From assembly GCA_031401535.1 (NCBI GenBank), contig JANNRP010000012.1:1-11064 (forward strand): 11,064 bases of DNA, in the 5' to 3' direction. Source of the stretch: JAKFWF01 sp031401535 (GTDB lineage Bacteria; Pseudomonadota; Alphaproteobacteria; Rhizobiales; Hyphomicrobiaceae). Shown here piece by piece: positions 1 through 7,322 of this stretch (the first letter of the stretch is position 1; every line of letters starts with the position of its first letter). The notes beneath the pieces were generated by a model that made no database searches, was not told the origin of the DNA, and saw only the letters and a list, made by a program, of their open reading frames with translations. A program made the position numbers and the translations under genes.

Positions 1-384
1 AAATTCGCCCACGATCGCGGTTACGTCGAAACCGTATTCGGGCGGCGCATTCATTATCCAGAGATCAATACCAAAAACCCATCGATGCGCGGTTTCTTGG
101 AGCGTGCCGCGATCAACGCCCCCATTCAAGGCTCGGCCGCCGACATCATCCGCCGCGCCATGATCCGCATGCCAACGGCTTTGGCCGACGCAAAGCTCGC
201 GTCTGCGCGCATGCTGCTGCAGGTGCACGACGAACTGATCTTCGAGGTACGGACTACTGACGTCGAGAAGACGATCACGGTCGCGCGCAGCGTCATGGAG
301 AAGAGCGCGGAGCCAGCCGTGCAGTTCAGCGTGCCAATCCGAGTCGATGCCAAGGCCGCCGCCAACTGGGACGAGGCGCATTGA
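1..384 (+). CDS. polA: DNA polymerase I, C-terminal end (5' truncated by window)
   Basis: Only the last 127 codons are in the window; reading is open from base 1 to the TGA at 382-384. The protein is the family A DNA polymerase that fills gaps and removes Okazaki primers in replication and repair. Visible in the fragment are the YVETVFGRR segment (residues 8-16) found after the O-helix in Pol I, the QGSAAD stretch (43-48), and the motif C core VHDE (75-78), whose Asp-Glu pair contributes a metal-binding catalytic carboxylate. The 3'-5' and 5'-3' exonuclease domains, if present, lie left of the window. The downstream amidase begins one base after the stop, so the two are probably co-transcribed. 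Identity is secure because these motifs are diagnostic for Pol I; the presence of upstream domains cannot be judged. Confidence 0.95.
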   Translation, partial: KFAHDRGYVETVFGRRIHYPEINTKNPSMRGFLERAAINAPIQGSAADIIRRAMIRMPTALADAKLASARMLLQVHDELIFEVRTTDVEKTITVARSVMEKSAEPAVQFSVPIRVDAKAAANWDEAH

Positions 385-385
385 G

Positions 386-1771
386 ATGAGCAACGCCGCT
401 GATCTGACTGCCAGCCAACTGCTCGACGCCTATGCCGCACGCCAACTGTCACCGGTCGAGGTAACGCGCGCCATCATCGCCCGCATCGAGACGTACGAGC
501 CACAGCTCAACGCGCTTTACGCATTCGATCCCGAGAGTGCAGTGAAGGCTGCAATGGACGCCGAACAGCGCTGGTGCAACGGAACATCGCGTCCGCTCGA
601 TGGCGTGCCTGTCACGATCAAGGAGAACATCCGCACTAAGGGTGTCCCGACACCGCTTGGCACGGCGGCAACCTTGCTTACACCCTCAACTGATGATGCC
701 CCCGCCGCCGCCCGGCTGCGCGAAGCTGGCTGCGTGATAATATCGAAGACGACGATGCCGGATTTTGGCATGACCTCGTCGGGACTATCGAGTTTCCACC
801 CGCTGACGCGCAATCCCTGGGATACTACGAAGAACCCGGGGGGTAGCTCCGCAGGTGCCGGTGCGGCAGCCGCTGCCGGATACGGCCCGCTTCACATTGG
901 AACCGACATCGGTGGTTCCATACGATTGCCGGCCAGTTGGTGCGGCGTGTTCGGCTTGAAGCCGAGCTTCGGGCGCGTCGCCGTCGATCCGCCCTACTTC
1001 GGACGGGTTGCCGGACCCATGACGCGCACCGTGCGGGATGCAGCCCTGATGATGCGCGAGCTTGCAAAGCCCGACGCGCGCGATCCGACGAGTTTGCCGC
1101 CCTCCAATATCGACTGGCTTGATCTGACCTTCGACCTCAAGGCAGTGCGGATCGGCCTGCATCTCGATGCAGGGGCTGGCTTAGCCGTTGATCCGGACGT
1201 GTTGGCGGTCGTCCAGGACGCCGCCCGGCGTTTTGCCAACGCCGGAGCCATTGTGACACCGTTGGCCCCGTTTTTCACGCGCGCGATGCTCGACGGCATA
1301 GACCGCTTTTTCCGCCAGCGCGCCTGGCTCGATCTGCAAGCGCTCCCATCCGAGCGCCGGGCCCTCGTTCTGCCCTATATCTTGGAATGGGCAGCACCCG
1401 CCGCGCACTTCACAGGCGCGCAGGTGTTCGACGGTGTCAACCAGATGGTAGCGATGCGCGCCACCGCCAACGTGGCATGCCAGTCGTTCGACTATGTGAT
1501 CTCACCGGTCGCCCCCTGCGTCGCCTTTGCCGCCGAACTTGCATCACCCATCAACGATGCGCAGCGACCGTTCGAGCACATCGCATTCACGCTTCCGTTC
1601 AACATGAGCGATCAGCCGTCGGCATCGATCAACGCGGGGTATTCAGCTAGCGGCTTGCCGATCGGGCTGCAAATTACAGGACAGCGGTTCGACGATCTCG
1701 GCGTGCTGCGGCTTGCGCACGCGTTTGAGGGGATGAGGGCCACGCAACGCCCGTGGCCTCAGACTGATTGA
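386..1771 (+). CDS. Amidase signature family enzyme (GatA-like fold, substrate unknown)
   Basis: This is a complete 461-residue amidase-signature hydrolase, predicted cytosolic, with no signal peptide. The Ser-cisSer-Lys triad is intact: Lys79 in TIKEN, Ser154 in GGSSAG and nucleophile Ser178 in GTDIGGSIR, with the 24-residue Ser-Ser spacing known from FAAH. Family members hydrolyse linear amides. Closely similar domains act as GatA in Gln-tRNA amidation, but no gatB or gatC is nearby and the Lys motif reads KEN rather than the usual KDN of GatA, so a stand-alone amidase is more likely. The ATG at 386 was chosen over the upstream in-frame ATG at 347 because it follows the polA stop by one base and has a GAGG Shine-Dalgarno at 373-376, nine bases away. 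That arrangement suggests translational coupling with polA. The substrate cannot be told from the sequence. Confidence 0.9.
   Translation: MSNAADLTASQLLDAYAARQLSPVEVTRAIIARIETYEPQLNALYAFDPESAVKAAMDAEQRWCNGTSRPLDGVPVTIKENIRTKGVPTPLGTAATLLTPSTDDAPAAARLREAGCVIISKTTMPDFGMTSSGLSSFHPLTRNPWDTTKNPGGSSAGAGAAAAAGYGPLHIGTDIGGSIRLPASWCGVFGLKPSFGRVAVDPPYFGRVAGPMTRTVRDAALMMRELAKPDARDPTSLPPSNIDWLDLTFDLKAVRIGLHLDAGAGLAVDPDVLAVVQDAARRFANAGAIVTPLAPFFTRAMLDGIDRFFRQRAWLDLQALPSERRALVLPYILEWAAPAAHFTGAQVFDGVNQMVAMRATANVACQSFDYVISPVAPCVAFAAELASPINDAQRPFEHIAFTLPFNMSDQPSASINAGYSASGLPIGLQITGQRFDDLGVLRLAHAFEGMRATQRPWPQTD
1738..1758. terminator. Terminator-like hairpin at the amidase 3' end
   Basis: A perfect 7-bp inverted repeat, GGCCACG at 1738-1744 and CGTGGCC at 1752-1758 with a 7-base loop, sits just inside the end of the amidase gene. 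It lies where the plus-strand polA-amidase unit meets the minus-strand nuo-rnj operon. No T-run follows on either strand, so intrinsic termination is uncertain. It could equally be a 3'-end stabilising stem or chance in GC-rich coding sequence. Confidence 0.3.
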
Positions 1772-1782
1772 CAGCGCTGTCA
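1769..1782. other. 14-bp perfect palindrome over the amidase stop codon
   Basis: TGACAGCGCTGTCA reads identically on both strands and includes the amidase TGA (1769-1771). It lies in the 57-bp convergent gap between the amidase and rnj. The position between two gene ends argues against a promoter operator. It could fold as a short stem in either transcript or bind a dimeric protein. No function can be assigned; the rest of the gap up to 1828 shows nothing clear. Confidence 0.35.
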
Positions 1783-1828
1783 CATCCGCCCACTCCCCCG
1801 CTCGGGCCAAATGTGGTCGTCAAAACTC

Positions 1829-3526
1829 CTACCGCCCCGTAATCAACACTTTGACGACAGGCTTCTTGCCCCAGGCATAATCGACGGCGGAGCGCACGGC
1901 ACGCCGCACCGCATCACGGACCAATTCGACGTCCTTGCGGCGACTGGGCGGGATGCTTTCGATCGTGCCTTCGACCGTATCGAGGATGATATCCTCCATC
2001 AGATCACCCTCGCTGTTTTCTGCTGGTACGCCGTCAATAGCGCAGTCGGGTTCGCCGATCAGTTCACCCTTGGCGCCGAGCGTAAAGGCTACGGCAACGA
2101 GGCCCACCGTCGACAATTTTTTGCGGTCGCGCACCGGGCCATCGCCAGCCGGGATGATCAGACGTCCGTCACGATAGAGGCGGCCGACGGGCACCTCGCC
2201 GATGATAGCGGCCGGTCCCGGCGCCAACCGCACCAATTCGCCGGCGATCGGTGTTTGCGTTTCGGGAACGCCGCAGGCGCGCGCCAACTTTGCATTCTCG
2301 GCCAGATGCCGCGCCTCACCGTGCATCGGGATCAGGATCCGCGGTTTGATCCATGCGTACATCTGCTTCAACTCTTCGCGCCGAGGATGCCCGGTGACGT
2401 GCACCAGCGCGTCGTTGTCGGTGACGAGATCGCAGCCCTGGCGGACCAGCGCATTCTGTACACGGCCGACCGGACGCTCATTGCCGGGAATGGTGCGCGA
2501 CGAGAAAATCACTATGTCGCCCTTAGTGAGCGATACCTGCGGGTGCTCGGCTTCTGCAATGCGCGACAGTGCGGCGCGCGCCTCGCCCTGACTGCCGGTG
2601 CAGAGCGCAAGCGTTTCGCGCGGTTGTAGATAGCTGAACTGGTTCTGATCCAGATACTTAAAGTCGACCGGCAAATAGCCAGTATCGATCGCCACCTGAA
2701 TGACCCGGTGCATCGACCGGCCGACGACGACGAGCTTGCGACCGGTGACTTCGGCTGCATCCGAGACAGCCTTCAGGCGTGCCACGTTCGATGCGAACGT
2801 CGTCACCGCGACGCGGCGCTTCGCACTCTTGATGATCTTGGTCAACGAGGCGGCAACTTCGACTTCGGATGGCGACCGGCCTTCGCGCATGGCGTTGGTG
2901 GAGTCGCACACCATGGCCAGGAAGCCCTCGCGGCCTAGCTCTTCCAGCCGCGCATTGTCGCTTGGCAGGCCGACGAGGGGATCACTGTCGAGTTTCCAGT
3001 CGCCGGTGTGGAATACGTTGCCATGCTCTGTGCGAAGTACAAGGCCGGACGACTCCGGGATCGAGTGGGAGAGATTGACGAACTCGAGATCAAACGATCC
3101 AACCTTGAAGGTGGACCCGATCGGCACTTCCGTGATCGGCAGCTTCAGCTTGCCACCATAATCAACGAGCTTCGAGCGCAGCATGCCAGCCGTGAATGGC
3201 GTTGCATAAATCGGGCAACCAAGGCGCGGCCACATGTCAATGACGGCGCCGATGTGATCTTCATGCGCATGTGTCAGCACGAGGCCAGCCAGCGACTTGC
3301 GTTCGCCGGCGATAAAGCCCACGTCGGGCAACACGACATCGACGCCAGGCTCGTTGTCATTCGGGAAGGTCAGACCCAGGTCGACCATGAGCCATTGGCG
3401 TTTGCGCGGTTCGCCAATACCGTAGAGATAGGCATTCATGCCAATTTCGCCGAGGCCTCCGAGCGCCGCGAACACCAGTTCGCCTTTCGCCGATCGTGCG
3501 CCCGCGCCCGTCGTAATATCTGTCAT
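1829..3526 (-). CDS. rnj: Ribonuclease J (metallo-beta-lactamase/beta-CASP RNase)
   Basis: This 565-residue protein is of normal length for RNase J, an endo- and 5'-3' exoribonuclease acting in mRNA turnover and rRNA maturation in the cytoplasm. The metal site is intact: HAHEDH at residues 86-91, His154 in the SHSIPES motif, Asp176 in HTGDWKLD, and the C-terminal HGEARH segment at 402-407. The beta-CASP insert follows VCDSTNA (206-212), with VTGHPRREELK at about 377-387. The C-terminal domain (about 460-565) ends with the usual AVDYAWGKKPVVKVLI. The ATG at 3526 has a GAGGA Shine-Dalgarno (3535-3539) eight bases upstream. The gene is the last of the nuo-birA operon, 32 bp after birA, an order known from rhizobial genomes. 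A small stem-loop next to its ribosome binding site might affect translation. Confidence 0.95.
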   Translation of the reverse strand: MTDITTGAGARSAKGELVFAALGGLGEIGMNAYLYGIGEPRKRQWLMVDLGLTFPNDNEPGVDVVLPDVGFIAGERKSLAGLVLTHAHEDHIGAVIDMWPRLGCPIYATPFTAGMLRSKLVDYGGKLKLPITEVPIGSTFKVGSFDLEFVNLSHSIPESSGLVLRTEHGNVFHTGDWKLDSDPLVGLPSDNARLEELGREGFLAMVCDSTNAMREGRSPSEVEVAASLTKIIKSAKRRVAVTTFASNVARLKAVSDAAEVTGRKLVVVGRSMHRVIQVAIDTGYLPVDFKYLDQNQFSYLQPRETLALCTGSQGEARAALSRIAEAEHPQVSLTKGDIVIFSSRTIPGNERPVGRVQNALVRQGCDLVTDNDALVHVTGHPRREELKQMYAWIKPRILIPMHGEARHLAENAKLARACGVPETQTPIAGELVRLAPGPAAIIGEVPVGRLYRDGRLIIPAGDGPVRDRKKLSTVGLVAVAFTLGAKGELIGEPDCAIDGVPAENSEGDLMEDIILDTVEGTIESIPPSRRKDVELVRDAVRRAVRSAVDYAWGKKPVVKVLITGR

Positions 3527-3541
3527 TCAATCTATCCTCAT

Positions 3542-3555
3542 AGCGCCGTAGCGCT
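3542..3555 (-). promoter_or_regulatory. UACG-capped stem-loop abutting the rnj ribosome binding site
   Basis: In the operon mRNA the bases at 3555-3542 read AGCGC-UACG-GCGCU: a 5-bp stem closed by C(UACG)G, a member of the unusually stable UNCG tetraloop class. It ends two bases before the GAGGA ribosome binding site of rnj, in the 32-bp birA-rnj gap. It could mark an RNA processing point or shape translation initiation. The structure is read directly from the sequence; the role is inference. Confidence 0.4.
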
Positions 3556-3558
3556 CGT

Positions 3559-4332
3559 TCAAATTGTCGATGTTGTCTCAAGTACAGTCGTTCCAGTCAG
3601 TGTCACATCACCATGAGTGAGGCGGCGCACGGCGCCATGTTCGTCATGCAACAGCAACGCACCATCGCCGTCGAGCCCAGCAAACGTACCCGCAATCCTG
3701 GTGTTTCCAGCGTTGACGGTGAGCGGTTGGCCGATGGGACCACTGCGCGCCAGCCAATCGTCGCGCAAATGGTTAAATCCGTCCCCAGTCTGCCACTGCA
3801 CCAACTTTCGCGGCAGATGAATCTGCAACCGCCTTAGCACATCATCGCGCGAAGCGTGGCATCCATGTTGGATGAGTGACGTGACATCGCGTCTGTCGAT
3901 GGTGGGCGCATTAACGCAATTGATCCCAATCCCGATCACGGCGATGGCCTGACCGTCCAAATTGGTAGTTTCCACCAGAATGCCACCGAGTTTGGACATG
4001 CCGATCAGGCAGTCGTTCGGCCACTTGAGGCGGAGCAGCGACTGCGTAGGCCCCAGCAACTCCGTCAAGGCATCATGGACGGCAACGCCGGCGAGCAGCG
4101 ACAACTGCTGCAGATTTGATGGCGCACAACCAGGCACGAACAAAAATGATGCCGTGAGATTGCCGGCCTCAGACTGCCAAGCCCGGCCAGAGCGACCACG
4201 CCCCTGCGTCTGGCGCTCGGCCACAACCCACAACGGTCCACGCTCGCCTAGCGCGGCCAACCGCAACGCTTCAGAGTTAGTCGAGTCTGTCTCCGCCAGA
4301 TGAAGGATGCGGACCGGCATGGCTGCGGCCAT
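3559..4332 (-). CDS. birA: Biotin--[acetyl-CoA-carboxylase] ligase (catalytic domain only)
   Basis: This 257-residue biotin protein ligase activates biotin as biotinyl-AMP and transfers it to a lysine of carrier proteins such as the biotin carboxyl carrier protein. Visible motifs are DSTNSEA near the N-terminus (16-22), the adenylate loop GRGRSGRAW (44-52), KWPND (103-107) with Lys114 and GGILVE (116-121), and GIGINC (134-139). The C-terminal region from about 200 looks like the small SH3-like domain (GQPL, GTFAGLDGDGALLL). There is no N-terminal helix-turn-helix, so unlike E. coli BirA it should not repress biotin genes. The ATG at 4332 shares one base with the nuoN TGA, pointing to translational coupling. 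Alternatives are a GTG at 4335 and an ATG at 4320; none has a strong Shine-Dalgarno. The position between nuoN and rnj matches rhizobial operons. Confidence 0.93.
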   Translation of the reverse strand: MAAAMPVRILHLAETDSTNSEALRLAALGERGPLWVVAERQTQGRGRSGRAWQSEAGNLTASFLFVPGCAPSNLQQLSLLAGVAVHDALTELLGPTQSLLRLKWPNDCLIGMSKLGGILVETTNLDGQAIAVIGIGINCVNAPTIDRRDVTSLIQHGCHASRDDVLRRLQIHLPRKLVQWQTGDGFNHLRDDWLARSGPIGQPLTVNAGNTRIAGTFAGLDGDGALLLHDEHGAVRRLTHGDVTLTGTTVLETTSTI

Positions 4333-5792
4333 CACGGGCTCGCATACCGGAACGTTTTGGCTGCGGTCGCTGCCGCGTCAACGATCCGGCCACCAATGAA
4401 CGGCAGCGAGAACACGAGCACGAATATGCCGGAGAATGCCATTACGCCCATGGCTTTAGCGCGTACCGGCAGGAACTTTGCGGCCGCTTCATCGAAGAAC
4501 ATGATCTTGATGATACGCAGGTAGTAGTAGGCGCCGACGACGCTGGCCAGCACGCCAACGACAGCAAGGAACCAGAGCTTGGCGTTCACAGCCGCCAGGA
4601 ACACGTACCACTTCGACCAGAAGCCAGCGAGCGGTGGGATGCCAGCCAGCGAGAACATGAGCATGGCCAGCACAAATGCCATCGGCAGATTGGTGCGGCT
4701 CAAGCCCGCCAGCTCGTCAATGGTTTCGACGTCGCCACCTTGGCGTCGCATTGACAGGATACAGGCAAACACCCCTAGCGTCATGACGAGATAGATCGAC
4801 ATGAATACCAGCACGCCTTGGGTGCCCTCCGCTGAATTCGCGGCAAGACCGACGAGGGCAAACCCCACATTGGCGATCGACGAGTATGCCATCAGCCGCT
4901 TAATGTTGGTCTGTCCAATGGCGGCAAACGCGCCCAGCAGCATCGAAGCTAGGCTCAAGAATACGATGATCTGCTGCCACTGCAGGGCAAAGCCCGGAAA
5001 TGCACCAAGAGCCACGCGCAGCAACAGCGACATGGCAGCAATCTTAGGCGCCGCGGCGAAGAATGCCGTGACCGGTGTCGGTGCACCTTCATAAACATCT
5101 GGCGTCCACATGTGGAACGGAACGGCCGATACCTTGAACGCGATGCCGACCAACAGGAATACGAGGCCGAAGATCAGGCCGATGTTGCCCGCAGCCGTCG
5201 CTCCCTTCGCGACCGAAGCAATCACTGGGAAACTCGTCGACCCGGTGAACCCATAGAGCAGCGACGCTCCGTAAAGCAACATTCCGGACGACAGCGCACC
5301 CAGAACAAAATATTTGAGGCCAGCCTCACTCGACTTGACGGAATCGCGGCGGAAGGCTGCGACCACGTATAGCGCGAGGCTTTGTAGCTCAAGCCCAAGA
5401 TAAAGCGAGATCAGATCATTCGCCGAAACCATCATCAACATGCCGACGGTTGCCAGCAAAATCAGTACCGGATACTCGAACTTCATGTGCTTGTGGTCAC
5501 GAAATTCATCGAACGCCAAGATCAGCGCCACGGCAGAGCCCGACAACACCAACAGCTTCATGAATCGGCCAAAGCCATCGACGACGAACGCGTTGTCGAA
5601 CAGCATCTGCGGCGTCGCAGGCTGTTGCAGAACGGCAAAGCCTGCCGCCAATAAGACAAGTACTGCCGCCCAGCCGATCAGCTCGCCGTTGTCGTCGGTC
5701 TCGGGTCGGAACACACCGATCATCAGCAATGTCATCGCGCCAATCGCGACGATCAACTCCGGCAGCAGTGGTAGATACGAGCTCAAGGTCAT
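4332..5792 (-). CDS. nuoN: NADH-quinone oxidoreductase subunit N
   Basis: This 486-residue protein is an antiporter-like membrane subunit of complex I, close to the 485 residues of E. coli NuoN. It forms one of the proton channels of the membrane arm. The sequence is almost entirely hydrophobic segments and carries the conserved charged residues of the channel: Glu135 in YLGLELQSL, Lys220 in GIAFKVSAVPFHMW, Lys250 in AAPKIAA and Lys394 in FWSKWYVF. PDVYEGAPTPVTAFF (231-245) is a family hallmark. It starts at the ATG at 5792, 36 bp after the nuoM stop; the ribosome binding site is weak and A-rich. Its TGA overlaps the birA ATG by one base. No frameshift or missing key residue is seen. Confidence 0.97.
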   Translation of the reverse strand: MTLSSYLPLLPELIVAIGAMTLLMIGVFRPETDDNGELIGWAAVLVLLAAGFAVLQQPATPQMLFDNAFVVDGFGRFMKLLVLSGSAVALILAFDEFRDHKHMKFEYPVLILLATVGMLMMVSANDLISLYLGLELQSLALYVVAAFRRDSVKSSEAGLKYFVLGALSSGMLLYGASLLYGFTGSTSFPVIASVAKGATAAGNIGLIFGLVFLLVGIAFKVSAVPFHMWTPDVYEGAPTPVTAFFAAAPKIAAMSLLLRVALGAFPGFALQWQQIIVFLSLASMLLGAFAAIGQTNIKRLMAYSSIANVGFALVGLAANSAEGTQGVLVFMSIYLVMTLGVFACILSMRRQGGDVETIDELAGLSRTNLPMAFVLAMLMFSLAGIPPLAGFWSKWYVFLAAVNAKLWFLAVVGVLASVVGAYYYLRIIKIMFFDEAAAKFLPVRAKAMGVMAFSGIFVLVFSLPFIGGRIVDAAATAAKTFRYASP

Positions 5793-5828
5793 TGCGTTTC
5801 AGCTTTCAAGGCGCAGCGGCGATCGGGA

Positions 5829-7322
5829 TCAATTCAGGGCCAGCGCCGCTGTCTTCAATGCAGCTTCGTAGTTGGCGACGAGTTTCTTGACCGACTGCGC
5901 CGTCACATCGAGAATCGGCGCTGGATAGAACCCGAATGCTATCGTCAGGATCACTAACGGCGCCATCACGAGCATCTCACGCGGGCTCATGTCGGCGATC
6001 CCCTTCAACGACGGCTTGTCGAGTTCGCCGAAAATCATGCGCTTGTAGAGATAGAGCGCGTAGGCCGCCGACAAGATCACGCCCGTTGTCGCAAAGAAGG
6101 CAACCCAGGTGTTTGCTTTGAAAGCGCCGAGCAGCGTCAGAAACTCACCAACGAAGCCGCTGGTGCCGGGTAGGCCGACATTCGCCATCGTAAAGATCAT
6201 GAAGCAGAATGCGTAGATCGGCATCCGGTTGACGAGGCCGCTATAGGCCGAGATTTCGCGCGTGTGCATGCGGTCATAGACGATGCCGACGCACAGAAAG
6301 AGTGCCGCCGACACCAAGCCGTGGCTGAGCATCTGGAAGATGGCGCCATCGATGCCCTGGGCATTGAACGTGAATATCCCCATCGTCACGAAGCCCATGT
6401 GCGCCACCGAGGAATAGGCGATCAGCTTCTTCACGTCCTCCTGGGCGAGTGCCACCAGCGACGTGTAGATGATCGCAACGACCGACAGCGTGAACACCAG
6501 TGGCGCCAACTCCTGGCTCGCCAGTGGAAACATCGGCAGTGAGAATCGCAGGAAGCCATAGCCGCCCATCTTCAACAAGATCGCCGCTAAAATCACTGAC
6601 CCACCGGTCGGCGCTTCGACGTGGGCGTCGGGCAGCCACGTATGCACCGGCCACATCGGCATCTTCACCGCGAACGACGCGAAGAAGGCGAGCCACAGCC
6701 ACCACTGCATATCCTTGGGGAACTTGTGCGCCATCAGGGCGGGAATGTCAGTTGTGCCTGCCTGCCAGTACATCGCCATGATGGCGAGCAGCATCAGCAC
6801 GGACCCAAGCAACGTATAGAGGAAGAACTTGAAGCTAGCGTACACCCGCCGCTTGCCGCCCCACACTCCTATGATCAGGAACATTGGGATCAAGCCAGCC
6901 TCGAAGAACAGGTAGAAAAGTACAATATCGAGCGCGCAGAACACTCCGATCATGAGGGTTTCGAGCACGAGGAACGCGATCATGTATTCTTTGATGCGCG
7001 TCTCAACGCTCTCCCACGCCGCCAGAATGCACAGCGGCATCAGGAATGTCGTCAGAATTACGAATAGCATCGAAATGCCGTCGACGCCCATTTTGTACGT
7101 GATGGGGCCGAGCCACCGCACCTCTTCGACGAACTGGAAGTTCGGCGTCGATTTATCGAAATTCCACCAAATTAGCAGCGACAGCGCAAACGTCAAACCC
7201 GTCGTCTGCAGCGCGATGAAGCGGATGTTGCCCTTCGCGTCCGCGTTCTGGCAGGCGATGATGCCAGCTCCCAACAGCGGCAGGAACGTGACGAGCGACA
7301 GCAGATACCCATTGGCGATCAT
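5829..7322 (-). CDS. nuoM: NADH-quinone oxidoreductase subunit M
   Basis: This 497-residue complex I antiporter-like subunit sits between NuoL and NuoN in the membrane arm and forms one proton pathway. Key residues are present: Glu141 in FYLFFEAGLIPMF, Lys220 in FAVKMPMWPVHTW, Lys251 in AAILLKMGGYG, and Glu393 in SGFVGEF. VHTWLPDAHVEAPTGGSV (225-242) is diagnostic. The ATG at 7322 was chosen over a longer reading because the protein then begins with the normal hydrophobic MIANGYLLSLVTF. This ATG overlaps the nuoL stop as ATGA, and a GGAG Shine-Dalgarno lies at 7330-7333, seven bases upstream. The overlap implies coupled translation with nuoL. Confidence 0.97.
   Translation of the reverse strand: MIANGYLLSLVTFLPLLGAGIIACQNADAKGNIRFIALQTTGLTFALSLLIWWNFDKSTPNFQFVEEVRWLGPITYKMGVDGISMLFVILTTFLMPLCILAAWESVETRIKEYMIAFLVLETLMIGVFCALDIVLFYLFFEAGLIPMFLIIGVWGGKRRVYASFKFFLYTLLGSVLMLLAIMAMYWQAGTTDIPALMAHKFPKDMQWWLWLAFFASFAVKMPMWPVHTWLPDAHVEAPTGGSVILAAILLKMGGYGFLRFSLPMFPLASQELAPLVFTLSVVAIIYTSLVALAQEDVKKLIAYSSVAHMGFVTMGIFTFNAQGIDGAIFQMLSHGLVSAALFLCVGIVYDRMHTREISAYSGLVNRMPIYAFCFMIFTMANVGLPGTSGFVGEFLTLLGAFKANTWVAFFATTGVILSAAYALYLYKRMIFGELDKPSLKGIADMSPREMLVMAPLVILTIAFGFYPAPILDVTAQSVKKLVANYEAALKTAALALN

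Noticed and set aside
1811..2629. 272-codon plus-strand frame opposite rnj
   Set aside because: It lies wholly within a clearly coding RNase J gene on the other strand, has low-complexity Arg/Ala/His-rich content and no recognisable domain; it is a GC-rich antisense shadow.
3008..3616. 202-codon plus-strand frame across rnj start and birA end
   Set aside because: It spans two real genes on the other strand, with no plausible domain or ribosome binding site.
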